A DNA stretch of 64,000 nucleotides, from positions 83,089,942 to 83,153,941 of the forward strand of contig CM019826.1 of NCBI GenBank assembly GCA_009763385.1, written 5' to 3'. This stretch comes from Coix lacryma-jobi var. lacryma-jobi (Eukaryota; Streptophyta; Magnoliopsida; Poales; Poaceae). The notes under the pieces are model-generated. The model had not been told where the DNA came from. It worked only from the letters and a program-made list of their open reading frames with translations, and did no database searches. The number at the start of each line of letters is the position of its first letter. Positions within the stretch are counted from its first letter, which is position 1. Shown piece after piece: positions 1 to 9,271 of this stretch. The translations under genes and the position numbers were made by a program.

Positions 1-1180
1 TTATCATAATTATCCTAAGCATCAACCAAACATAGTCATCACAAACATCATAGACCAAAGGGTAGGGGTCTATGAACATCAAGCAATCCCAAAAGTCACA
101 TCACAGGGCATTCCACGCTAACCCTAATCACCTTTTCTATTTTCCTTAATTATTTAAAAAGGTCATTTTATGAAGGTGCTCTAAAAATTACCAAATTAAT
201 CACACAAGTTCATTAGGGTACAAGTATATGGAAAAACAAATTTCATAATTTTTGGAGGTCATTAAGGTGCTCAATTAAATCTAGACATTTAATTAACAAA
301 AGGCACTATTCCTTAATTAAAATAAAGCTCAAAAATCAACTTGCTCCAAATGACTTCAAAATTTTACCAGAGACTCATCATGACATAACTAGCTTGCAAA
401 TTTTATCTCAAGATTTTTGGAGCTATATAACACTCTCTAAAAATACCAAAGCCTTCATTTTTCAATTAAAAGGGGAATTTTTCATTTTCAAATTTTTGCA
501 GGAAGGTCAAGTTTTATATTTTTATAAAATACTTCAAGGTGCAAAGAGTCTACCATCAAAATTTCAGAATTTTTGGATCAACACAGAAAATCACACAAAA
601 AGATGAAATCTGAACACTATTCACATGTATGAAGAAATAGAAAAACGGCACTGTTCTTCTCCTCCGTTCACCGGCGACCACCGACGACGGCGGCGCTGCT
701 ACGCCGGCCACGACGAGGCGCCTCAGGCGAAACCGAGGAGATGGGAGGCTTCAGGAGGCTCACCGACGTCGATTAGGAGGCTCGGCGCAGTGAGGGGATG
801 AACGGAGGGAGGTGGTCGACGGAGCTCGGCGGAAGCTTTACGGCGGCGACCGGCACTCCGGCGGTCCTGCGCGACACAAGCGACCGCAAGGGGTCAGTCA
901 GAGGCGCAAAGGAGTAAGGAAGGTGATGCGGGGGTCGGAGGGAGATGATCAAGGCCGGAGAGGGAGTATTTCACGATCCCGACCTCGACGGGATTCTTGC
1001 CGGAGATGGGAACGGCGAGTTACGCCGGGCAAACAGGGACGGTAGAGACCAAATTGAGGAGTGGGGAAGCTGCACGGGATCAAGGCGGAGTTGTTGAGCT
1101 AGTTGGTTGAGCGGCGGAGGCTATGGAATGAGCTGGCCACGGTGGCGGAGATGGGTGAGGAAGTCGGGCTCCGGCGGGCC

Positions 1181-1190
1181 TTATATAGCC
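1181..1190 (-). promoter_or_regulatory. Putative TATA box of the left Tekay-type LTR
   Basis: On the minus strand this reads GGCTATATAA, a good plant TATA box, about 1.15 kb inside the LTR and next to the GC-rich block. Transcription would run leftwards. The other LTR copy has the weaker CCTATAAGAAGG at the matching place (about 12192-12203). The assignment rests on motif and position only. Confidence 0.45.
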
Positions 1191-1601
1191 ACGGCTAGCG
1201 GCCGGTAGAGAGCTCGGAGAGGTGTGGACGAGTTCGGCCGAGGCACGCGCAATCGATTGCGAGCTGGCGGAGAGGACGGCGTGCAGTCGGGGCCTGGGCG
1301 TGAGCTCGCCGGCGTTGTCCACGCGGCGGCGATGAACTGGGGGCAGTGGGGGACGGGCGAGAGGTCAGCGCTCGCATGCGCGGACGCGAAATGATCACGC
1401 GGCCGCAGGCGGCAGGTCGGGAGCATGCGGGCGGCTGCCAGGCGCGTGGCGCACGCGGCGCCGGCGAGGCGTCCATGGCCGGGCCCCCCCCTACGACGGG
1501 GAAGATGAACAGGGTAGGGTATAGGGTTTGACCTTTGGCTAGTTTCTGAAATTTGCAAATTACTTCCAAAATTTGAACTGTGCGACAAAAACTCAAAACA
1601 C

Positions 1602-1973
1602 CAAAGTTGTTCAGAAAAATGAGATCTACAACTTTGTAAATAAGAACATTTTCAAATTCTAAATAGTTTTTGAACAATATTTGAAAACAGTAAAGGGGAC
1701 ACTTTTTCAAACTTGATTCAAATCAAAATTACTCTGGATTTCAAACTGAAACTTGAAAATCTGTAAACATGAAAGTTGTTCCTTTTATCAAAACCTACAA
1801 CTTTGCTATTATACACTTTTCCAGCAACTCATTAGTTTTTGAACTCATTTTGAAAACTAAAAAGGGGACAAAAACTGGAGTTTGATTGAATTTGAAATAC
1901 TCAAAACTTTGTACTGCAACTTGAAAATTTGTAAATACCAAAGTTGTTTCTCTTTGACAGATCTACAACTTTG
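1602..1973. repeat. Three evenly spaced hairpins in the LTR U3 (left copy)
   Basis: Three inverted repeats have a 8-9 bp stem (CAAAGTTGT / ACAACTTTG) and a loop of exactly 17 nt. They lie at 1602-1636, 1772-1804 (8-bp stem) and 1939-1973, spaced about 168-170 bp. They sit in a degenerate three-fold repeat of about 169 bp. The same three hairpins are present in the right LTR. Confidence 0.85.
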
Positions 1974-2341
1974 CTTTTTGGACCAACCCCAAATTTTGAA
2001 TAATTTTTAAATTACAAAAAGAGGGATAAAATCCAGGGTTTGGAAATCAGGGTTTTGCAAAGAGATTTGAAATCAAATTCTGATTTTTGAACTTTGGCCA
2101 ACACAACAAAACTTCAAGACACCAAAGGAACAAGAATTACACAAAGCTAGGCACAGAGGTGAAATTACCATTTTGCCCTAGTAGAGAGAAGTGGGCTAAA
2201 TAGGGTTTTTGCAATAGAGGTAATTCACATAAAATGATACATTAAGAAAAATGCATACACATGAACTCATGATCAAGATGGTTAATGATGATAATGATGA
2301 TATGTCAAGTTAATTACATGCTAAACACCAGAGGTGTTACA

Positions 2342-3343
2342 TTGAGCTACTTTGCTCACTTTTTTTCATATCTCTCTTTTTTAGCTCTAGATTTCCCCAG
2401 ATTGTTTATAGGAAAGGATTTTAGAAATGAAAAGGGGGAAGAGAGAGAAATGCTTATTCCCAGTGTAGGAATAGCATAAGGCTAGCAATGGAACGTTTGG
2501 CAAGGTATTGCATATCTCCAGTGTAGAGAATGAGCAATTTATTTGGTGGTTGCAAACTTCCAAAGTGGAGAGTAACCAATTTATGGTGGGTGTGTGTATC
2601 TTGATCAAATGAAATGATAAGCTTCTCTACTAAGATCTATGAGGTCTAACAAAGCTCTTTGTGGTTTTGACTAACAAATATTTGGCTAGTGGTGGGATGG
2701 GATAAAATCCAGGAGGAACTTTTAGCATGTTTTTCATGATTTTTAAAAGAAATCCTCCAGATTTGGTCCTAATTTTAGCTTAGCAAGTTTAAAGAATTAC
2801 TCCATTTCTAACTAACTTTATTCACTAAGCATGATTTTAGTTAAAACATGTGCAACCCACAAAAGCTACAACTTAGATAAAACTAGTTATTCTAACTATA
2901 ACAATAGCATTTGCATGGCATATTTTATTTCTTATTCAGGTTCCAACATTTTTAAGCAGATTTTATCATTTTTACTCATGGGATAATTACTTAGGCAAGT
3001 ATATAACATTCAAAAGTTTTCAAAAGATATAGAATTTAGGAACCGAACATAAAGATGAAGGTTGAAACATACCTTATTGGCGCGAGGATCTCCCCCAAGC
3101 TGGCTTCTTGCTTGGTGAAGGGTCTTCATCTTTCTCGGTCGGAGCTCTTGTTCTTATTTTATTAAAAGGGAAACTATCTAATGTTGTGAAAAAGGGAAAC
3201 TATCCTATTATGATATTTTATTATTCTAGCTAAGTTAACATATACTTATGCATATAACTAATGATAACTGATATTTTTTTTAGTTACATGCATGACATAT
3301 GTTATTTATTTGAAAAAGGGAAATTTAAAAGTAAATCCATACC
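2342..3343 (-). other. Non-coding 3' region of the Athila-type element
   Basis: This is about 1 kb of AT-rich sequence with no conserved frame. On the minus strand it contains AGCTTGGGGGAGATC near 3088-3102, the kind of purine-rich motif that follows the coding region in Athila elements. A short repeated phrase (aaagggaaactatc) occurs near 3168 and 3191. The left edge is the junction with the Tekay-type LTR. I see nothing else in it. Confidence 0.5.
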
Positions 3344-5223
3344 TTAGATCCATGGAATTTCATCCTTATTGGGTGGATCTTCTTCCTTGGGTGCTTCTTC
3401 TTTAAGTACTTCATCGAGTTCTTCTTCTTTTGGCACCTCTCCTTTGTCATGTGAATTACACAACTCAGAAGAAGGTGGTTCTTTCTTTCTGTTCCACCTT
3501 GTTCTTAGACGCCTCTTCTTGGTACGAACGGGTTTTGCTTCCTGCCTGTTAGCGGCATATGCGGGACCACGGGAAAAGGAGAATATTTCCTTCCTCCCTC
3601 CTAATGTCATTTGCATTTTACCACTCCCCACATATATGCAAGCATCAACAGTGTTCAAGAAAGGTCTACCTAAGATTAGAGGCACATCTTTCCTATTTCC
3701 CATATCTAGTTTTATGAAATCAGCAGGAACATATGAACCTCTAATATGAACAGGTAAATCAGTGACCATTCCTTCTACATAGCATGTTGATTGATCAGCT
3801 AGCACGACATAGGCAGATGTGGATGACATGGGCGGAAAGAACGAGTTGTCATAGAAATCCTTCGATAAAATGTTCACAGTCGATCCTAAATCACACATGG
3901 CATTTTTAAAGACTTCACCAAAGATTGAGCATCTAATTATGGGACTACCAGGATCACCCTTTTTAACAGTCATGGTTTGATCTTCATAATAGTTAAAATA
4001 ATTTATTTCAACCATATTTACAGTTTCCATGTTAGGTTTAGCTGGAATTTTGCCAGTTTCAAAAGATGGTATGATCGCAGCAAGTTGAGCTAATTGGGTT
4101 TCTAACATCTTATTAAAGCTAAGTTGATTTTTCAGAGCAGATGAGAAATCTTCCAATTTAGCATTTATGTTCTCAAGCATTTTATCATTTGACATTAATT
4201 TCTTATTCAAAAATTCAGTAGTTCTACCTTGAGAGTAGACTAGATTCTTTAAGAACGAGAAATTATCAGTACTTTGGAAATTAGAGCGAGGGAATGAATT
4301 ATTACCTTGAGAGTTGGAGTGTTGATTCCATCCTTGATTTTGTTGACGGAAACCGTTGTTGTTGTTTTGGTTGATGAAGTTCAAATCTTCATGTAACTCG
4401 GGGTAGTGGTTCCCAGAATGTCCGGTTTCTCCACAGACTTCACAAGTCATGTAGCATTCCAGAGATTGGACACTCTCTTGTTGGTTCTTCTTCTCACAGC
4501 TGTCCAGCTTCTTGGCCAGCAGGTCCATCTTGGCCACGATCATGTCGGCCCCCTTAAGGGAATGCATACCTCGCTTACGGGGCTGCAGTCTCTCGTCATT
4601 CCATCCTTGGTTCGACACCATCTTCTCTATGAGAGCCTGAGCATCTGCAACATTCAAAGAAAAGAATGCACCACCGGCGGCGACATCAAAATGGCTTCTA
4701 GAGAGTGGGGTTAGGCGATGGTAGAAGTTCTGGATCAACAGCCAGTCCTCCATACCATGGTGTGGACAAGCAGTGACGTACTCTTGCATTCTCTCCCAAG
4801 CCTCGGGAATAGATTCCTCAGCTTGTTGCGTAAAGCTGGAGATTTTGTTGCGAAGAGCGTTCGTGTTGCCCATCGAAAAGAATTTGGCGAGAAAAGCATT
4901 GGAACACTTGTCCCATGTGTCTAAGCGTTGCGATTAGTATAGAACCATTGCTTCGCTTTTCCTAGGAGAGAAAAGGGAAAGAGACGACGACGGATGGCTT
5001 CTTGGGTTATCCCCTTAATGGTGAAGGTGCTGCAAATCACCAAAAATTGTTGGAGGTGAGCATTGGCATCCTCATGAGCTTTGCCACAGAATGGGCTAGC
5101 TTGGACCATCGTGATCAGAGCCGGTTTTAACTTGAAATTGAGGTTGGCATCAATCACGGCTGGTCCTGTCGCTACATTGGCGGCAGAAGGAGCAGAAAAC
5201 TCATGAATGGTCTTATTGTCCAT
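3344..5223 (-). pseudogene. Athila-type gag-protease, frameshifted once
   Basis: This encodes a capsid and aspartic protease polyprotein of a Ty3/gypsy retrotransposon. The likely start is the ATG at 5223 (MDNKTIHEF), because the sequence upstream is the pyrimidine-rich leader in translation. The first frame runs to a stop at 4921 just after the capsid motif KQWFYTNRNA. The capsid continues in another frame with TWDKCSNAFLAKFF, so a small indel near 4921 breaks the gene. The second frame (4873-3344, 509 codons) holds a degenerate zinc knuckle (CEVCGETGHSGNHYPE, about residues 142-157, fourth ligand Cys replaced by Tyr), a Gln/Asn-rich stretch, a protease with CDLGSTVN (about residue 325) and ILGRPFL, and an acidic Lys/Glu tail. 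The frame stops before any RT. Confidence 0.8.
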
Positions 5224-5383
5224 CGTGAAGGTAGAACGAGATAAGAAAGAAAGAAGTTGAAGAAGATGAAGGAAAAAGATAAGAAGGACTAAGGAGAGAA
5301 AGAATGGGGAAAGATGGGGTTTGCTAAGCAGAAGCTTAAGCGAAGATAAATTCGACAAGGACTCGAAGGATACACCGATTGCC

Positions 5384-5545
5384 TTCCCCAGCAACGGCGC
5401 CAAAAATGGTTGTTGGTAGTTCTTAACTTCACAAAAGATAGAGCTAGGCAACTATCCCCGGTAATGGCCCAGAAATGCTTGTTGACACTTGCTAACGTCG
5501 TTACAAGGAGTAGACTATGGAATCTATCCCTGGCAACGGCGCCAG
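5384..5545 (-). promoter_or_regulatory. Triplicated primer-binding-site-like modules (tRNA-Asp type)
   Basis: Three modules about 70 bp apart each contain a variant of ccccggcaacggcgcca, which matches the 3' end of plant tRNA-Asp as I recall it, followed by a form of (g)aaatg(c/g)ttgtt. They are near 5386-5402 (ccagcaacggcgcca), 5456-5471 (ccccggtaatggccca, most diverged) and 5527-5543 (ccctggcaacggcgcca). The rightmost lies 5 nt from the presumed LTR edge at 5549 and is probably the working primer site. The others look like tandem duplicates in the leader. Confidence 0.6.
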
Positions 5546-6792
5546 AAATGCTTGTAGCAAGTCCAGTCACTATACCTAAAGGAGTGAAGCTAAAGCAGCT
5601 ATCTACTAATGTCAAATGGGGTTGTCAATCCTGACACTAGTAGGAACTAGCTAGAGAGATTGCAATCTACCTAGAGGAGATTCTGCAAGCGCACAGAACT
5701 ATCGTAGTAGCACTTCGCCTGGGAGTACCAGGTGTCGATTTATTTGATCCCAAAGGAAGGCTAGGGTGGTGTATGAGTCGAGTCAAGGAGGGGATGAGAG
5801 TCGAAGAATAAGAAAGGGAAAAAGGAGAGAAGAGAAGAGAGGAGATGAAAGGCTAGAAAGAATTTATCAGTGGATAGGTAAGGATGAAATGAATGGTTAA
5901 GGTAAGGTGGATGGATAGGTAGATAGGGGGAAAAGATAACTAAGGATAACTAATATAACTAACTAATAACTAATAACTAATAACTACTCCTAGATAACTA
6001 CGAAGCAAGATAGGCAAATGCTAAATAAGCGACCAAGTTAAGTATAGTTTTATTCCTATCTTGTCAAGTACCGAGGCGTACTAGCCTTTACCACTGACTT
6101 AGGTTGAACGCTAGCACAACGAGTCTTACTCTTAAACTAGACCAACTACGTGGTGGAATTCAAGGCGCACAGGGCTGTCCCCACCTGCTTGTTACCACAG
6201 CTATCCGGGGGTCTAGCCGTATCTTTAGGTAAGTCTATAACTAAGCACCACGCCTAATTATATTCTAACTATCTCTACCCTGGCCTAGAATAGAGACACC
6301 CTTGCGTACATCAGAGGAAATACTTGACTTAATAAGATAAACACTAAACTAACTAAGCAACCTATCAGCAAAGATCAAACACTAAGCACACTAGAGATTA
6401 ACTACTATGGCTAAGTGAATTGAAATGTAGGATAGCTAGGTACTCAAGCAATCAATCAAGTATACTACTCAATACTGGTAAGTAGAATAAAGTAATACTT
6501 GAAATGATGAACTAGAATATAGTAAAGTGCTTGAGTTACAAGAGCAAAACCTGAACTAGAGATGAAGGAAGACTCTTCCCAACTCCAGGACCGATTACTC
6601 GCACGCTTCTACTCTTGAGCTAAGCCTTGAGCAGCGCTTCCGCGAGGGCAATGAGGCAAGGATGCCTTGCTCTACTAGCTACCTACTTGCCTAAGCTTGG
6701 CTAAATCCTAAGCTATCAGCTCTCTAACTTTAGCCTTGCTTTGCTTCTTCCTTCCTTTCCTTGCTTCAAATGAAGTGACACCTCCAGGGGGG

Positions 6793-6800
6793 TATTTATA
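6793..6800 (-). promoter_or_regulatory. TATA box of the Athila-type LTR
   Basis: On the minus strand this reads TATAAATA followed by CCCCCC, a near-ideal plant TATA box about 490 bp inside the LTR. Transcription would start about 30 bp further left and proceed through R/U5, primer site and gag. Confidence 0.6.
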
Positions 6801-7253
6801 GTAGAGAGGTGGAGTAGGGGCTACTCCACCGCCACATCATCGATCCGCGTGATGATGGATGAGAGCCCTTGGATCGTAACCTCCTTCAGATCAATGGTGG
6901 AGAAGAATTAAGCATGTGCTTCTTTAATTCAACTTGTGCTTCTTTGCATGGCGGCATGCATGATCCACGCTACTCCCTCCTGAGCCCTCCGATGCCACCG
7001 ACCTAGTGACCGAGGGCTAAGATTTGGCCCTGGGGTGGTCACACGGATCTGTGATGTGGCAGGGGAGAAGTTTGGGCGCCACCTAGGTGGCGGGCGCCAC
7101 CCCACTAGGGCCCAAATGGGCCCTGGTGAGTCCATTCTCCAAATTTGGTCCAAATCCTGCATTCAAATAAAAATCTATGGACATGTGGAATTTCGTTAGT
7201 TTGAAACCTATTTGACTACTTTTCATGCCTTTTTGGTGAATTTTTGGGTAAAA

Positions 7254-7290
7254 TGTTGATGGTAAAACAAGTGTTTAAGGACCATCAACA
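7254..7290. repeat. Hairpin at the LTR terminus
   Basis: A perfect 10-bp inverted repeat, TGTTGATGGT (7254-7263) and ACCATCAACA (7281-7290), encloses a 17-nt loop. Its outer arm coincides with the presumed end of the Athila-type LTR, so the terminal TG is part of a stem. Confidence 0.7.
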
Positions 7291-9271
7291 AATGGCTTTT
7301 ATTTCTGGCTCTTCCGCTAACTCCTCTAGAGACTTTGCTTTGTCATCTCTTCTTTCTGTCACAGAGGAGCAGCTGGAGTTCACGGCGGACGACGAGTTGG
7401 CCCTGCTGGCCAACCGGATCTCGTAGTTCCACAACAACCGCATGAACCGTCACCGCAGAGGAGGACGTGGTGGTTGCTTCGATTGTGGAGGCTCGGACCA
7501 CTTCATCGCCAATTGCCCAAAGAAGAACAAGCAAGTCTTCGGCAAGGCGGATCACGGCCACAAGTACGACTCCGGCAAGCGCAAGGAGAAGTACGTCCCT
7601 GCCAAGCGCAAGCGGAGGGGCAGCTTCAACAAGGAGTACGTCAAGGAGAAGTACATGGAGAAGGCCCAGGCTGTGCAGCGTGCTTTCTTTGCCACGCTCA
7701 GCAACGTCGACGACTCGGATGACGACTCCGCTGATTCAAGCGACGACGAGTCCGAGAAGAAGAAGAAGAAGATCGAGGACAAGCTGAACGGCCTCTGCTT
7801 CTTCGCCGACACCGAGGGCTTCTGCACCATGGCCCTCGGCGATGAGGTCAACGGCGAGCTGGAGGAGATTCCATGGAACGACGACGACGACACCTCCCAG
7901 GTATCTCTATCTCCTAACGAACTCTCTGCTAAAGTTGACAAACTTACTGCTGCTCTCCTTAGCCACGATAAACTGCTTAGGCTTGCCGCTAGGGAGAGAA
8001 AGGAGTTTAGGAAGAAGTGGGAGGATGCGGTGAAGGAACTTGAGTCTGTCAAGTCCACCGTTGTTGTCACTGAGGAGGATGAGTGTGAGATGTGCTCCAG
8101 GCACATGACTGACCTTCTCACTTTGAGGGGGAAGTATGTTGCCTTGGTTGGAGAGGTGGATGAGCTTAGAGCCAGATCCTTAGTGCTTGGTGTGTGCAAG
8201 TCTTGTGCAAGCTTGAAATCCAAGTTGGCATAGAAGAATGCCAAGATTGTGTCTCTTGAGAAGGCCAGCTCGGGTAGCACTTGTGTGTCTAGATGCGCTT
8301 TGTGTGAGGGTTTGGAGATGGAGATTGCAAATGTGCAGCATGACAAGATGCAAACCGAGGAAGAAAACACATACCTTCGGACCATCTTGTCATGGGTGTC
8401 TAGTGGTGAGCCACAGCTTGGGATGATGATAGCCCAATTCAAACGTGTTGTTGGAGGTCCTGGTGTTGGTTTTGCTCAGGGTGTTGAGTGTGCTTCATCT
8501 TTTGGTAAGATTGGAGACTCGAGTGGTCTTAATCCGAGTGAGAAGCCCAACTCCACCACTACGCCCAAAGTGACCAAGATTCCACCCAAAGAGCCTCTCA
8601 AACCTAACACCAAGGATGGGGTGTTTGTTGAACCCCCAAGAGCTCCACCCAAGAAACAGACATGGGCTCCAAAACCAAACCACCTCAAGAACTAGCTAGA
8701 AACCATGCCACTATCCAAGAGGAGCTTATGCCACAGAAGGGCAAAATGATCCACACTCACTACCGTGACTACCAACAACCCCCTATGAGAGCGGTGAGGT
8801 ACCATTGTGAGCACTGTGGGAGAGATGGACACTTGAGGGAGTTTTGCTTTCGGCGCAAGAGAGAGGAGCGCCATGCAAAGGAGATGAACAACACGGACAT
8901 GTACCATCCTTTCCATGATGTACATGTGTCGAATATTCAAAGGGGAGCTGCTAGGCTTAGAGGACCAATGCCTCAAGGTCCTAGGTCTAGGCCGCAAGGA
9001 GGACGGGCCCGGCGAGAGCCTACTTTTATGGTCTATGGACCCCGTGGCAGTGGCTTTGTAGTTGAGCGTTACCCCCCACCGCGTTTTGATTATCGCGATG
9101 GATGCTCTTCCCTTAGCAGACCACATTTTCCTCAGCGTGGTGATCGCTTTCCCCGTAGGCGTGCTAGGAATGGTTTTGCTACTAACCGTTCTTTTGAGCA
9201 GCTGGCCCAACACTGGTATAATTCCCATTTTACTCACCCCAGTGTTGGACCGTATGCTCACCCTATTGTGA
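7291..9271 (+). pseudogene. Ty1/copia gag fragment, two stops and one frameshift
   Basis: This is the central and C-terminal part of a copia-type retrotransposon gag, of the kind with two widely spaced zinc knuckles common in grasses. The first knuckle is CFDCGGSDHFIANC (7475-7516). It is followed by a Lys/Arg-rich stretch, an acidic then lysine run (DDSDDDSADSSDDESEKKKKK), a likely coiled coil and a Pro-rich segment with KKQTWAPKPN. The second knuckle is CEHCGRDGHLREFC (8806-8847), followed by an Arg/Gly/Pro-rich tail. It is broken by in-frame TAG codons at 7424-7426 and 8231-8233, and by a frameshift near 8690 that moves the second knuckle to another frame. The N terminus is cut off by the Athila-type LTR. 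The protease that should follow is cut off by the Tekay-type LTR at about 9272. Confidence 0.8.

Larger units (their letters stand above)
1..2341 (-). mobile_element. Partial Tekay-type LTR (5' LTR or solo LTR), cut by window start
   Basis: This stretch matches 11018-13360 almost end to end. That second copy is the 3' LTR of the Tekay-type element described below. On the minus strand the LTR starts TGTAACACCTC at 2341 and runs left out of the window. The base after it (2342 onward, ttgag) is not a polypurine tract, so 2341 is an outer LTR edge. This makes it either the 5' LTR of a minus-strand element lying to the left or a solo LTR. Composition shifts sharply: an AT-rich part at 1530-2341, a very GC-rich part at 650-1500, then AT-rich again. 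Reading frames in the GC-rich part are compositional and differ between the two LTR copies. LTRs of about 4 kb fit Tekay/Del chromoviruses. Confidence 0.85.
2342..7290 (-). mobile_element. Athila-type Ty3/gypsy element, gag-protease only, 3' end missing
   Basis: Reading leftwards, the parts are: a 5' LTR (5549-7290), a leader with three tRNA-Asp-like primer sites (5384-5545), a gag-protease frame (5223-3344), and an AT-rich non-coding 3' tail (3343-2342) interrupted by the Tekay-type LTR ending at 2341. The Athila call rests on the tRNA-Asp type primer site, the gag and DLG protease motifs, and the AGCTTGGGGGAGATC motif after the coding region (about 3088-3102). No RT, RNase H or integrase is present. 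Either the element is a non-autonomous gag-pro derivative or pol was lost. The 3' LTR is not in the window. The element sits inside a copia gag on its right side. Confidence 0.75.
5549..7290 (-). mobile_element. 5' LTR of the Athila-type element
   Basis: On the plus strand the LTR runs from TGCTTGTAGC next to the primer site to ACCATCAACA at 7290. On the minus strand it therefore begins TGTTGATGGT and ends CA, about 1.74 kb. Beyond 7290 the copia gag frame resumes. Inside are a perfect TATA box (6793-6800), a purine-rich tract at about 5800-5850, and short taactaa-type repeats at about 5940-5990. The matching 3' LTR is not in the window, so both edges are inferred from TG/CA ends, the primer site and the host-frame break. 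Confidence 0.6.

Noticed and set aside
812..1710. Overlapping frames of 60-171 codons in the GC-rich LTR block, with similar frames at 11637-12726
   Set aside because: Frames are due to high GC and few stops. They are not conserved between the two LTR copies and show Pro/Ala/Arg-rich low-complexity peptides.
5386..5543. tRNA-Asp gene fragments
   Set aside because: Only the 3'-terminal portion is matched, in the position of a retrotransposon primer site. There is no anticodon or 5' part.
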